From: Aquabacterium humicola
GTDB lineage: Bacteria; Pseudomonadota; Gammaproteobacteria; Burkholderiales; Burkholderiaceae_C
Length of the DNA stretch: 64,000 nt
Direction: 5' to 3'
NCBI RefSeq assembly: GCF_030167915.1
Contig: NZ_JARGNB010000001.1
Location: forward strand, 1,550,001 to 1,614,000
Both the position numbers and the translations under genes were made by a program. The notes beneath the pieces were generated by a model. It was not told the origin of the DNA. It was given only the letters and a program-made list of their open reading frames with translations, and did no database searches. Below are positions 1 to 9,530 of this stretch, in pieces (positions within the stretch are counted from its first letter, which is position 1; each line of letters begins with the position of its first letter).

Positions 1-547
1 ACCACTGGCGCGCGACGCCGGCATGCGGCTTGTCCGCCCGCAGCCGGGCGGCCACGGCGACCTGCCCGTAGCCGTGGCGCTCGAAGCGCACGCCCAGCGC
101 GTCGCGGGCGGCGGAGTCCTTGCCTTCGGCCAGCACGGTCAGCGCCGCCTTCACGTCGCCGCTGTCGAGCACCAGGTGCGGCGCGAAGCGGGCGGCGGTG
201 TGCAGCGCGCGGTCGAGCTCGGCGGCATCGACGATCCAGGCCAGCGCCTCGACGCCCTGCTGCCAGGCCGAGAAATCGAGCCGGCCGCCGGTCTGGTCGC
301 TGCCATCCCCTTCGACGTGCATGTCGTACACCGGCGTCACCGCGTCGGCGGGCAGCGCGTCCCAGACCTTCAGCGACTTCAGCAGCGTGCGCGCGGCGGC
401 GTTGAGCGCATAGGCGCGCAGGTCGCCCGCCGCGGCCAGCGGCGGCACGCGCGGCAGCGCCACGCGCAGGCCCTGGCGGGCCAATGCGAGCCCGAGGCTG
501 AAGGCCACCGGGCCGCTGCCCAGGATGCTGACGTCGACCGCATTCAT
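1..547 (-). CDS. UbiH/UbiF-family FAD-dependent monooxygenase (N-terminal part, runs off the left edge)
   Basis: The first 182 codons, reading leftward from an ATG at 547, begin MNAVDVSILGSGPVAFSLGL, a Rossmann GxGxxG-type FAD-binding loop. The downstream sequence (LRAYALNAAARTLLKSL, later VDAAELDRALHTAARF) fits the UbiH/UbiF/2-polyprenyl-6-methoxyphenol hydroxylase family, flavoproteins that hydroxylate the aromatic ring in ubiquinone synthesis. The C-terminal half, including the second FAD motif, lies outside the window, so the ring position cannot be assigned. No Shine-Dalgarno precedes the ATG; a TACAAT hexamer lies 7 nt upstream, suggesting a leaderless transcript. It is divergent from ychF. 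Confidence 0.8.
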   Translation of the reverse strand, partial: MNAVDVSILGSGPVAFSLGLALARQGLRVALPRVPPLAAAGDLRAYALNAAARTLLKSLKVWDALPADAVTPVYDMHVEGDGSDQTGGRLDFSAWQQGVEALAWIVDAAELDRALHTAARFAPHLVLDSGDVKAALTVLAEGKDSAARDALGVRFERHGYGQVAVAARLRADKPHAGVARQW

Positions 548-554
548 GGGCGGG

Positions 555-560
555 ATTGTA
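555..560 (-). promoter_or_regulatory. -10-like hexamer immediately before the UbiH-like start
   Basis: On the minus strand TACAAT (5 of 6 matches to TATAAT) is followed by 7 nt and the ATG at 547. Transcription would start at or next to the start codon. No convincing -35 box is seen. Confidence 0.45.
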
Positions 561-590
561 GGAAGCGGCTGCCGGTCGTCGGCGGCGTCC

Positions 591-596
591 TAAAAT
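591..596 (+). promoter_or_regulatory. Possible -10 box for ychF
   Basis: TAAAAT is an A/T-rich island in GC-rich spacer 55 nt before the ychF ATG. The -35 region is not recognisable, so this is only a candidate. Confidence 0.3.
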
Positions 597-651
597 TGCC
601 GCCTTTCGCCCCTCTTGGCCGCCCGCCCGGCGCCGGCCCCGAAAGCCTTCC

Positions 652-1746
<1,095 letters not shown>

Positions 1747-1829
1747 CCCGGCCGGTGCGCGGATGATCGGCGGGTGATGGTAGTCTCGCCCGCGAGGGGG
1801 CGCGATCCGACGGCGCCCGACAAGACGCG

Positions 1830-4800
1830 ATGATGAGGGCGCTGCTGGGAGTCGTGCTGCCCGCCGTGCTGACGGCGGCCGCCTACGCCGCGGCCGGTCA
1901 GCTGGCGCTGATGCTGGCGATCCCGCCCGGCTACGCGGCCCCGATCTACCCGTCGGCCGGCATCGCGCTGGCGGCGATGCTGGTCTACGGCTGGCGCGCG
2001 CTGCCCGGCGTGGTGATTGGCTCCTTCATCGTCAACGCGCTGCTCGCCGCACCGCGCAGCGTGCCCGGCGGCACCGCGCTGGCGCTGGCCGCGGTGATCG
2101 GCGTCGGTGCCGGCGCGCAGGCCGCGCTGGGTGACTGGCTGGTGCGCAGCCGCGTGCGCTCGCGCGCGCTGGCCGAACCGCGCGACGTGCTGGCCTTCTG
2201 CCTGTTCGGCGCGCTGGCGGCCTGCCTGGTCAACGCCACCATCGCCACCACCGCGCTCAGCGCCGCCGGCGTCGTGCCGGCCGACAACCGGGCCTATACC
2301 TGGTGGACCTGGTGGGCCGGCGACTCGCTGGGCGTGCTGATCGGCGCCCCGATCGCCTTGACGCTGATCGGCCAGCCGCGCAGCGACTGGGCGCCACGCC
2401 GTATCGCGCTGGCGCTGCCGCTGCTGGCGGCGACCGGCCTGCTGGCGGTGGCGACGATCCAGGTGGCGCGGCTGGAGGAACTGCGCAACCGCACGGCCTT
2501 CGAACGGGCCGCCAGCGCCGCGGCCGAAGCGGCGAGCAACCAGCTGCAGCACGCGCTGTTCGCGCTCGAGGCGATGCATGGGCTGTTCATCGCGTCCGGC
2601 GAGGTGTCGCGCGAGGAGATGCAGCGCGCGGCGGGGCCGTGGCTCAGGCTGCCGGTGCAGTTGCAGGCGATCGGCTTCAGCCAGTCGGTGCCGCGCGCCG
2701 ACTTCGCCCGCTTCGAACAGCAGGCGGCCGCCGCCGACGGGCGGCCGATGCGCATCTTCGAGCGCCGCGAGCGCGGCGGCGAACCGATCTCGGCGCAGGA
2801 CGCGCAGGCGCTGGTGATCCGCTACGTCGAACCCTTCGAGCGCAATGCCAGCGCGCTGGGCGTCAATGCGCTGTCGATCCCCGCGGTGCGCGAAGCCGTG
2901 CAGCGGGCCATCGGCACCGACGAAGCGGCCGCCTCGGCCGGCTTCCGGCTGACGCAGGAGATCGGCGACCAGACCGGCATCGTGATCTACCGCGCGCTCT
3001 ACCGCGGCGAGCCGCCGGCCAGCGAGCGCGCCTCCGCGTTGCGCGGGGTGGTGTTCGTGACGCTGCGCATGGAGCAGTCGCTGGCCGCGGCGATGCGGGA
3101 CCAGCCCGGCTTCCTGCGCTGGTGCCTGATCGATGCCGACCCTGCCGCGCCGCGCGTGCGCCTGGCGGGTGCTCCCGGCTGCGAGTCGGCCGCCGCGGCG
3201 CCGTACAGCGTGGAGCGGATGCTGAGCATCGGCGGACGGCAATGGCGCCTGCGCCTGTCGGCGGTGGCCGGTGAATTCGCCGAGGCCGGGCCGCTGTCGG
3301 CCTGGCTGTTCTCGACCGTCGGCCTGCTGTCGACGGCGATGCTGGCCGCGCTGCTGCTGACGGTCACCGGCCGCACGCGCCGCATCGAGCATGCGGTGAC
3401 GCAGCGCACCGCCGAGCTGCAGCGCGAGATGGTCGAACGTGCACGCAGCGACCAGGCCCTGCGCGAAAGCGAGCAGCGCCTGCGCAACATCCTCGACCAC
3501 GCGCCGATCGGCATCGTCTACGCCGACCTCGCTGGGCGGGTGCGGGAGGCCAACCCCAAGTTCCGCGAGATGCTCGGCTACAAGGCCGACGCGCTGACCG
3601 GCCGCACGCTGGCGGAGTTCACCCATCCGGACGATCGCGCCGACGATGCGGAGCTGCTGGTGCAGCTGATCCGCGCCGATGCCCGCCCGGACGGTGGTGC
3701 CCCGACCCGCCGCAAGCGGCTGCTGCACCGCGACGGGCCGCTGGTCTGGGTGCAGATGACGCTGAGCGTGCTGCGCGACGCCGCCGGCCAGCCGCAGCGC
3801 CTGGTCGCGGTGGTCGAGGACATCACCGAGCGGCTGAAGCTGCAGGATGCCGAGCGCGGCCGCCAGCTCGCCGAATCGGCCAATCAGGCCAAGAGCGAGT
3901 TCCTGTCGCGCATGAGCCACGAACTGCGCACGCCGTTGAACGCGATGCTCGGCTTCGCGCAGCTGCTCGAGCTCGACCGCCAGCCGCCGCTGTCGGCCCA
4001 CCAGACCGAGTGGACGACGCAGATCCAGCATGCCGGCTGGCACCTGCTGGACATGATCAACGACACGCTGGACCTGTCGCGCATCGAGGCCGGCACCCTG
4101 CGACTGGAGACCGTGCCGGTCGACCTGGCGCCGCTGCTGCGCCTGTGCGTGGCGATGGTCGAACCCTCGGCCGGGCGCCGCGGCATCCTGCTGCGCGAGC
4201 ATGTCGATCCGGCCGCACGCACCGTGCAGGCCGATCCGACGCGGCTCAAGCAGGTGCTCACCAACCTGCTGTCGAACGCGATCAAGTACAACGTCGAGCG
4301 CGGCCGCGTCGACGTCGAGACGGTGCGGGGCGCCGATGGCCTGATCGAGATCCGGGTCACCGACACCGGCCAGGGGCTGAGCGAGGTGCAGGTCGCCGAA
4401 CTGTTCCAGCCCTTCAACCGGTTGGGCCGCGAGCACAGCAACATCGAGGGCACCGGCATCGGCCTGGTGATCAGCCGCCGCCTGGCCGAGCTGATGGGCG
4501 GCAGCCTGCGGGCCAGCAGCCGGCTCGGGCTCGGATCGACCTTCGTACTCAGCCTGCCCACCGCGGCGCTGGAGGTCGACGAGGACACCGGCGACCAGGC
4601 GCTGGATGCGCTGGCAGCGCCCTACCGGCAACGCCGCGTGCATTACGTCGAGGACAACGAGACCAACGCCGAGGTGATGCGCGGCATCCTGGCGCAGCGC
4701 CCGCAGGTGACGATGAAGGTCTCGACGACGGGGCTGGATGGGCTGGCGGCCATCCGCGCCGAGCCGCCCGATCTGATCCTGCTGGACATGCACCTGCCCG

Positions 4801-5015
4801 ACATCGACGGGCTGGAGCTGCTGCGACACCTGAAGCGCGACGTGCATACCGGCGGCGTGCCGATCGTCGTCGTCTCGGCCGACGCCACGCCTTCGCGCGT
4901 CAACGAGGCGATCTCGGCCGGTGCGGTGCACTACCTGACCAAGCCGCTCAATCTGGCGAGTTTCCTGCACCTGGTTGACGGCCTGCTCGAGGAAGCGGAT
5001 ACGCGGTTCGGATAG
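1830..5015 (+). CDS. MASE1-CHASE-PAS hybrid sensor histidine kinase with C-terminal receiver
   Basis: This is a 1061-residue membrane kinase. Residues about 5-215 are a multi-pass MASE1-type sensor region (YPSAGIALAAMLVYGWRALPG is typical). About 235-440 is a periplasmic CHASE-like domain, closed by another membrane helix near 490-510. About 545-665 is a PAS domain with PAC segment. Then come HisKA (RMSHELRTPLN, phosphoacceptor His697), HATPase_c (NLLSNAIKYN, DTGQGLS, GTGIGL) and a receiver with Asp986 in LILLDMHLPDIDG. No output DNA-binding domain is present, so signal must pass by phosphotransfer to another protein. The ligand is unknown. A hairpin follows the stop codon. Confidence 0.93.
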   Translation: MMRALLGVVLPAVLTAAAYAAAGQLALMLAIPPGYAAPIYPSAGIALAAMLVYGWRALPGVVIGSFIVNALLAAPRSVPGGTALALAAVIGVGAGAQAALGDWLVRSRVRSRALAEPRDVLAFCLFGALAACLVNATIATTALSAAGVVPADNRAYTWWTWWAGDSLGVLIGAPIALTLIGQPRSDWAPRRIALALPLLAATGLLAVATIQVARLEELRNRTAFERAASAAAEAASNQLQHALFALEAMHGLFIASGEVSREEMQRAAGPWLRLPVQLQAIGFSQSVPRADFARFEQQAAAADGRPMRIFERRERGGEPISAQDAQALVIRYVEPFERNASALGVNALSIPAVREAVQRAIGTDEAAASAGFRLTQEIGDQTGIVIYRALYRGEPPASERASALRGVVFVTLRMEQSLAAAMRDQPGFLRWCLIDADPAAPRVRLAGAPGCESAAAAPYSVERMLSIGGRQWRLRLSAVAGEFAEAGPLSAWLFSTVGLLSTAMLAALLLTVTGRTRRIEHAVTQRTAELQREMVERARSDQALRESEQRLRNILDHAPIGIVYADLAGRVREANPKFREMLGYKADALTGRTLAEFTHPDDRADDAELLVQLIRADARPDGGAPTRRKRLLHRDGPLVWVQMTLSVLRDAAGQPQRLVAVVEDITERLKLQDAERGRQLAESANQAKSEFLSRMSHELRTPLNAMLGFAQLLELDRQPPLSAHQTEWTTQIQHAGWHLLDMINDTLDLSRIEAGTLRLETVPVDLAPLLRLCVAMVEPSAGRRGILLREHVDPAARTVQADPTRLKQVLTNLLSNAIKYNVERGRVDVETVRGADGLIEIRVTDTGQGLSEVQVAELFQPFNRLGREHSNIEGTGIGLVISRRLAELMGGSLRASSRLGLGSTFVLSLPTAALEVDEDTGDQALDALAAPYRQRRVHYVEDNETNAEVMRGILAQRPQVTMKVSTTGLDGLAAIRAEPPDLILLDMHLPDIDGLELLRHLKRDVHTGGVPIVVVSADATPSRVNEAISAGAVHYLTKPLNLASFLHLVDGLLEEADTRFG

Positions 5016-5018
5016 AAG

Positions 5019-5046
5019 TCAGTGCTTGCTACCAAAGAAAGCACTG
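5019..5046 (+). terminator. Stem-loop after the sensor kinase, possible weak terminator
   Basis: TCAGTGCTT and AAGCACTGA form a perfect 9-bp stem around an 11-nt loop, 4 nt after the kinase stop codon. The following T-run is short (ATTTC), so termination may be weak. The arms resemble CIRCE half-sites in reversed order. Confidence 0.5.
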
Positions 5047-5089
5047 AATTTCGAACTTTGCGCGGCGACAAGTCCCTCGCTCGAGGTCC

Positions 5090-5116
5090 TTAGCACTCCT
5101 CGCCAGCGAGTGCTAA
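5090..5116 (+). promoter_or_regulatory. CIRCE element (HrcA operator) upstream of rpoH
   Basis: TTAGCACTC, a 9-nt spacer, then GAGTGCTAA match the CIRCE consensus at all 18 arm positions. HrcA binds this inverted repeat to repress groE/dnaK heat-shock operons. The right arm overlaps a -10-like TAATAT at 5114-5119, and the left arm covers a poor -35 (TTAGCA, spacing 18), so bound HrcA would sit on the promoter. The element lies 43 nt before the rpoH ATG. Confidence 0.93.
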
Positions 5117-5119
5117 TAT
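5114..5119 (+). promoter_or_regulatory. Probable -10 box of rpoH within CIRCE
   Basis: TAATAT overlaps the right CIRCE arm. Transcription from about 5126 would give a leader of roughly 34 nt containing the small hairpin at 5132-5148. Confidence 0.45.
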
Positions 5120-5131
5120 CCTGGGAACTCC

Positions 5132-5148
5132 ACGAGCCTTCGGCTTGT
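5132..5148 (+). promoter_or_regulatory. Hairpin in the rpoH leader
   Basis: ACGAGCC-TTC-GGCTTGT forms a 7-bp stem (one G-T pair) ending 11 nt before the rpoH ATG. The intervening nucleotides carry no Shine-Dalgarno. It could influence translation, as structure does for E. coli rpoH, but this is inference. Confidence 0.35.
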
Positions 5149-5159
5149 CACATCTACCC

Positions 5160-6083
5160 ATGAACCTGTCCGCCACCACCGCCTTGTCCGTCCGCGACCC
5201 GTGGGCCCTGGTGCCTTCGCTGGGCAACCTGGACGCGTACATCACTGCCGTGAACCGCCTGCCGATGCTGACGCAGGAAGACGAAACCCAGTTCGCGCGG
5301 CGCCTGCGCGACCAGGGCGACCTGGAAGCCGCCGGCCGCCTGGTGCTGTCGCACCTGCGCCTGGTCGTGTCGGTGTCGCGGCAGTACCTGGGCTACGGCC
5401 TGCCGCAGGGCGACCTGATCCAGGAAGGCAACGTCGGCCTGATGAAGGCGGTCAAGCGCTTCGATCCGGAACAGGGCGTGCGCCTGGTCAGCTACGCGCT
5501 GCACTGGATCAAGGCCGAGATCCACGAATACATCCTGCGCAACTGGCGCATGGTCAAGCTGGCGACGACCAAGGCCCAGCGCAAGCTGTTCTTCAACCTG
5601 CGCTCGATGAAGCAGAGCCTGAAGAGCGACGCGACAGACGAACAAGCGCACCGCCATACCTTGTCGGCGAGCGAGATCGAGCACATCGCGCAGCAGCTGA
5701 ACGTCAAGCCGTCCGAGGTCATCGAGATGGAGACCCGGCTGTCCGGTGGTGATGTCGCGCTGGAACCGCAGACGGACGACAGCGAAGAAAGCTTCGCGCC
5801 GATCGCCTACCTGGCCGACGAAACCGGCGAGCCGACCCGGGTGCTGGAGTCGCGTCGCCGCGACGCGCTGTCGACCGACGGCCTGACCCAGGCGCTGGCG
5901 ACGCTGGACCCGCGCAGCCGCCGCATCGTCGAGGAGCGCTGGCTGCAGGTCAACGACGACTCGAGCGGCGGCAAGACGCTGCATGAGCTGGCGGCGGAGT
6001 TCGGCGTGAGCGCCGAGCGCATCCGCCAGATCGAGGTCGCGGCGATGAAGAAGATGCGCAAGGCGATGGAAGCTCACGTCTGA
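5160..6083 (+). CDS. rpoH: RNA polymerase sigma-32 (heat-shock sigma factor RpoH)
   Basis: A 307-residue sigma-70-family protein. It contains region 2 (LVLSHLRLVVSVSRQYLGYGLPQGDLIQEGNVGLMKAVKRFDPEQG, then SYALHWIKAEI), the RpoH box that follows (YILRNWRMVKLATTKAQRKLFFNLR) and region 4 (LHELAAEFGVSAERIRQIEVAAMKKMRKAM). It directs polymerase to heat-shock promoters and is normally destabilised by DnaK/FtsH. The ATG at 5160 begins the conserved N-terminus MNLSATTALSVRDPWAL; an upstream in-frame TTG is less likely because it lies in the leader hairpin. Transcription is probably HrcA-controlled through the perfect CIRCE. A strong hairpin terminator follows. Confidence 0.97.
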   Translation: MNLSATTALSVRDPWALVPSLGNLDAYITAVNRLPMLTQEDETQFARRLRDQGDLEAAGRLVLSHLRLVVSVSRQYLGYGLPQGDLIQEGNVGLMKAVKRFDPEQGVRLVSYALHWIKAEIHEYILRNWRMVKLATTKAQRKLFFNLRSMKQSLKSDATDEQAHRHTLSASEIEHIAQQLNVKPSEVIEMETRLSGGDVALEPQTDDSEESFAPIAYLADETGEPTRVLESRRRDALSTDGLTQALATLDPRSRRIVEERWLQVNDDSSGGKTLHELAAEFGVSAERIRQIEVAAMKKMRKAMEAHV

Positions 6084-6109
6084 CGGCGCGTCGTCACGTC
6101 CTGAACAAG

Positions 6110-6135
6110 AACGCCGGCCCGAGGGCCGGCGTTTT
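6110..6135. terminator. Bidirectional rho-independent terminator between rpoH and the SCO gene
   Basis: AACGCCGGCC and GGCCGGCGTT pair across a tiny loop, followed by TTTT on the plus strand. The minus-strand side is also T-rich after the stem. It lies between the converging ends of rpoH (6083) and the SCO gene (6162). Confidence 0.88.
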
Positions 6136-6161
6136 CGTTGGTGCGGGCAGCGCCGCGTCCT

Positions 6162-6770
6162 TCAGGCCTCGGCCAGCAGCAGCTTCAGGTCGTCGGCCAG
6201 CGCCTTGCTGCCGCTGCCGTAGCGGGTGAAGAGCCGCACCCGGCCCTGCGTATCGAACACGTAGGAGCCGGCGGTGTGGTCCATCGTGTAGCTGCCTTCG
6301 GTCTTGCCGGGCACCTTGGCGAAGAAGACCTTGAACTCCTTCGCCGCGGCCTTGGTCTGCTCGCGCGTGCCGCGCAGCGCGACGAAATCGGCGCCGAAGT
6401 TCGCCATGTAGGCCTTCAGCAGCTCGGGGGTGTCGCGTTCCGGGTCCACCGTCACGAAGATGCCCTGCACTTTCGCGCCGTCCGCACCCAGCGCGCGCTT
6501 GACCTCGGCGAGCTCGGCCATCGTCGTGGGGCAGACGTCCGGACACTGCGTGTAGCCGAAGAAGACGACGGTGACCTTGCCCTTGAAGTCCGCCAGCGTG
6601 CGCGGCTGCCCGTTCTGGTCGGTCAGTGCGAGCGTGCGCGCATAGTCGGCACCGGTGATGTCGATCGACTTGAACTGCGGCTTGGCGACATCGCAGCCGG
6701 CGGCCGCAGCCACCGCTGCAGACGCCGCCACCAGCAGACTGCGGCGGCGCAGCGGATTCAGGTGAGCCAT
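6162..6770 (-). CDS. SCO1/SenC-family copper chaperone for cytochrome oxidase
   Basis: A 202-residue protein with an N-terminal hydrophobic segment ending AAAAGC, a probable lipobox, so a membrane-anchored periplasmic lipoprotein is likely. The thioredoxin fold carries the copper-binding CxxxC in [16 protein letters not shown], the [11 protein letters not shown] motif and the distal His in [16 protein letters not shown] proteins load or reduce the CuA site of subunit II. It is the last gene of the minus-strand oxidase series; its ATG overlaps the end of ctaB by 13 nt. The reading frame stays open far upstream, but the conserved protein begins at this ATG. Confidence 0.94.
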   Translation of the reverse strand: MAHLNPLRRRSLLVAASAAVAAAAGCDVAKPQFKSIDITGADYARTLALTDQNGQPRTLADFKGKVTVVFFGYTQCPDVCPTTMAELAEVKRALGADGAKVQGIFVTVDPERDTPELLKAYMANFGADFVALRGTREQTKAAAKEFKVFFAKVPGKTEGSYTMDHTAGSYVFDTQGRVRLFTRYGSGSKALADDLKLLLAEA

Positions 6771-7663
6771 GGCCAGACGTAGTGGTCGACCAGCAGCGCG
6801 GCGAACAGCAGCGCCAGGTGCATGATCGAGAAGCGGAAGGTGCGGCGAGCCAACTGGTCGCTGTAGTGGCGCCACAGCCGGAAGGCGTAGGCGATGAACC
6901 AGCCGCCGAGCACGGTGGCCGCCACCAGGTAGGGCCAGCCGCTCATGCCGATGACGAAGGGCAGCAAGGTCGCGGCGAACAGCACCAGCGTGTACAGCAG
7001 CACGTTCAGGCGCGTGAAGTCGCTGCCGTGGGTGACGGGCAGCATCGGCAGGCCGGAACGCCGGTAGTCCTCGACGCGGTACAGCGCCAGCGCCCAGAAG
7101 TGCGGCGGCGTCCACAGGAAGATGATCAGGCACATCACCAGCGCCTCGGGGCCGACCTCGCCCCGCATCGCGGCCCAGCCGAGCACCGGCGGCATCGCGC
7201 CGGACGCGCCGCCGATGACGATGTTCTGCGGCGTCAGCGGCTTCAGCACCACGGTGTAGACGATCGCATAGCCGACGAAGGTGGCAAAGGTGAGCCACAT
7301 CGTCAGCGGATTGACCCACACGTACAGCAGCGCACTGCCGGCGCCGCCGAGCAGCAGCGAGAAGACCAGCGCCTGCGTGCTGCTGAGCTCGCCCTTGGCG
7401 GTCGGCCGCCAGGCGGTGCGCGCCATCTTCTGGTCGATGCGCTGCTCGACCAGGCAGTTGAAGGCCGCCGCGGCGCTGGCCACCAGCCAGATGCCGGCGG
7501 TCGCGGCCAGCGCGGTACGCAGGTCGGGCAGGCCCGGCACCGCGAGCAGCATGCCGATCACCGCGCAGAAGACGATGAGCTGCACCACACGGGGCTTCGT
7601 GAGCACCATGTACTGCGACCAGCGGGACGCGGGCCGGGCGGCGGTGGCGAGCGAGGGATTCAT
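6758..7663 (-). CDS. ctaB: Protoheme IX farnesyltransferase (heme O synthase)
   Basis: A 301-residue UbiA-family membrane prenyltransferase that attaches a farnesyl group to heme b to give heme O. The sequence shows the family start ([23 protein letters not shown]), the aspartate-type motif region ([19 protein letters not shown]) and multiple helices ending HYVWPWLT. It follows ctaA, whose product oxidises heme O to heme A, so the two genes supply the prosthetic group for the aa3 oxidase encoded upstream. It overlaps the SCO start, implying co-translation. Confidence 0.96.
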   Translation of the reverse strand: MNPSLATAARPASRWSQYMVLTKPRVVQLIVFCAVIGMLLAVPGLPDLRTALAATAGIWLVASAAAAFNCLVEQRIDQKMARTAWRPTAKGELSSTQALVFSLLLGGAGSALLYVWVNPLTMWLTFATFVGYAIVYTVVLKPLTPQNIVIGGASGAMPPVLGWAAMRGEVGPEALVMCLIIFLWTPPHFWALALYRVEDYRRSGLPMLPVTHGSDFTRLNVLLYTLVLFAATLLPFVIGMSGWPYLVAATVLGGWFIAYAFRLWRHYSDQLARRTFRFSIMHLALLFAALLVDHYVWPWLT

Positions 7664-7678
7664 CGGGAGGGGCGGATT

Positions 7679-8827
7679 TTAGGCAGGCCGCCATTCCGCA
7701 CTGCGGGCCATGGCTGCCTGCGGTGCCGTCCGCCAGCGTGACCACAGCGCGCCGAGCACGCCGACCAGCGCGGCCGCGCCGGCGCTGTGGCCGAGCGCCG
7801 CGACGATCGGCCAGTCGAGCACGACGTTCGACAGTCCGGAGGCGATCTGCACCACCAGCAGGCCAGCGAGCAGCAGCGCGAAGCGTCGCGGCGTCGCCCC
7901 GCCGTCGCGCAGCAGGCCGACGACCAGTGCGATCAGCGCGGCCGTCGCGACCAGCGCGAACAGGCGGTGCACCATGTGGATCGCGACCAACGCATCGAAC
8001 GGCAGAAAGCCGCCATGCCCGGCGCGGCCGAGCTCCCGCAGCAGCGTGAAGCCGTGTTCGAAGTCCATCGCCGGCCACCAGGCACCGTTGCAGTCCGGAA
8101 AACCGCGGCAGGCCAGCACCGCGTAGTTGCTGCTGACCCAGCCCCCGAGCGCGGCCTGCAGCAGCAGGATCGCGAGGGTCGTGCCGATCGCCCACCGGGG
8201 CAGGCGGCCGTGCAGCGGCTGCACCGGCTGTATCGGCCGGTTGGCGAACGACTCGCGCTGCAGCACCAGCAGCAGCAGCAGGATCAAGCCGCCCATCAGG
8301 TGCAGCGTGACGATGGCCGGGTACAGCTTCAGCGTCACCGTGTACTTGCCGAACAGGCCCTGCACGATCACCCAGACGAGCGTCAGCGTCGGCCACCAGG
8401 GCGAATGCGGCAGCTGGGCGCGCTTCCACCAGCTGCCGATCGTCGCGACGAGGATCAGCAGGCCGACCGACATCGCGAGGTAGCGGTGGATCATCTCGAT
8501 CCAGGCCTTGCCCCAGGTGACCGGGCCGCTCGGCAGCGCCGCCTGCGCCTCGCCGATCTCGCTGCGCGCGCCGAAGGGGCTGGCTTCGCCGTAGCAGCCC
8601 GGCCAGTCGGGACAGCCGAGACCGGAGTCGGTCAGGCGGGTGAAGGCGCCGAAGACGATCAGGTCGAAGGTCAGGAACAGGGTCAGCGCGGTCAGCGCGG
8701 CGAGGCGGGCCGACGCGCCCGACGTTCGGCCACGCCACCACCACCACGCGAGCATCGGCAGGGCGACCAGCAGCGCCAGCAGGGCCAGGCGCGGCAACGG
8801 TGCGAGGTTGACGAGCGAGGTGTTCAT
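7679..8827 (-). CDS. ctaA: Heme A synthase (COX15/CtaA family)
   Basis: A 382-residue polytopic membrane protein of the proteobacterial CtaA/COX15 type. Recognisable segments are FGAFTRLTDSGLGCPDWPGCYG near the first heme ligands, EMIHRYLAM, and a second half repeat with HMVHRLFALVA and GHSAGAA. It converts heme O to heme A. The ATG at 8827 lies 5 nt after the upstream gene's stop, consistent with one transcript running to the SCO gene. Confidence 0.95.
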   Translation of the reverse strand: MNTSLVNLAPLPRLALLALLVALPMLAWWWWRGRTSGASARLAALTALTLFLTFDLIVFGAFTRLTDSGLGCPDWPGCYGEASPFGARSEIGEAQAALPSGPVTWGKAWIEMIHRYLAMSVGLLILVATIGSWWKRAQLPHSPWWPTLTLVWVIVQGLFGKYTVTLKLYPAIVTLHLMGGLILLLLLVLQRESFANRPIQPVQPLHGRLPRWAIGTTLAILLLQAALGGWVSSNYAVLACRGFPDCNGAWWPAMDFEHGFTLLRELGRAGHGGFLPFDALVAIHMVHRLFALVATAALIALVVGLLRDGGATPRRFALLLAGLLVVQIASGLSNVVLDWPIVAALGHSAGAAALVGVLGALWSRWRTAPQAAMARSAEWRPA

Positions 8828-8831
8828 CGGG

Positions 8832-9530
8832 TCAGCGTCCGGGCAGGTCCCAGCTGGCCGACGCCCGCAACAGGCGCTCGAGGTCGCGCTTGAGCCTGGC
8901 CGGGTCGGGGTCGGCCGGCGCGCGCATCATCCACTCGCCCATCGGATCGACGATGTACAGGTGGTCGTCCAGCGCATGTCCTTCCGCGGGCTTCAACCAG
9001 GCGGCAACCGCGGCCCGCGGCAGACGCAGCACCTGCGTCGCCGGCGACTGCTCGATCGCGGCCTGCAGCGGCGCGGCGATCGGCGCGTCGTCCACCACCA
9101 GCCACAGCTTGTCGATGCGGTCGCGCTCGCGGCCGGTCATCTCGCGCAGCTGGCGCTGCAGGTACAGCCGTTTTTCGCACGCCGCATCGCAGGCACCACT
9201 GCCGACGACGACCAGCAGCCATTGGCCCTTCAGGCTCTGCAAGGCGACGGGGCGGCCGTCCGGCCCGCGGGCGTCGACCGACGGCAGCGCGACGGTCGGC
9301 TGGATCAGCTCGGCGTAGTTCGTGCCGCGGCCACCGGGCTTGACCACGTAATAGAGAAAGTAGCTGGCGATCACCGGCATCGCGCAGACCAGCAGGATCA
9401 GCAGCATGCGGATGCGGCCGCTGCGCCGCTGCGTGTCGTCCGGCAGCGCAGGATTCGGCAGACCGTGCACGGTCAGGCCGAGCGGCTCAGCGGCCGCCGC
9501 GTCGGGGACGGAGGATTTGGAACCAGACAT
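8832..9530 (-). CDS. Membrane-anchored SCO-like protein of the oxidase cluster, uncharacterised
   Basis: A 232-residue protein with one N-terminal membrane helix (residues about 43-64, MLLILLVCAMPVIASYFLYY) and a periplasmic domain. That domain resembles a thioredoxin/SCO fold: strand WLLVVVGSGACDAACEKRL holds a CxxxC (CDAAC) like the SCO copper site, and the C-terminal DDHLYIVDPMGEWMMR resembles the SCO 'LVDPDG' strand. Related genes sit in many burkholderial cox clusters. A second copper or thiol-redox assembly factor is a reasonable inference, but no function is established. Its start overlaps the SURF1 end by 44 nt. Confidence 0.75.
   Translation of the reverse strand: MSGSKSSVPDAAAAEPLGLTVHGLPNPALPDDTQRRSGRIRMLLILLVCAMPVIASYFLYYVVKPGGRGTNYAELIQPTVALPSVDARGPDGRPVALQSLKGQWLLVVVGSGACDAACEKRLYLQRQLREMTGRERDRIDKLWLVVDDAPIAAPLQAAIEQSPATQVLRLPRAAVAAWLKPAEGHALDDHLYIVDPMGEWMMRAPADPDPARLKRDLERLLRASASWDLPGR

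Noticed and set aside
5145-5159. TTG start five codons upstream for rpoH
   Set aside because: It lies in the leader hairpin and adds residues not typical of RpoH; the ATG at 5160 fits the family.
6162-8747. An 861-codon frame that appears to fuse ctaA and ctaB antigenic sequence to the SCO protein
   Set aside because: Only its last 202 codons are SCO-like; the rest is out-of-frame reading of ctaA and ctaB.
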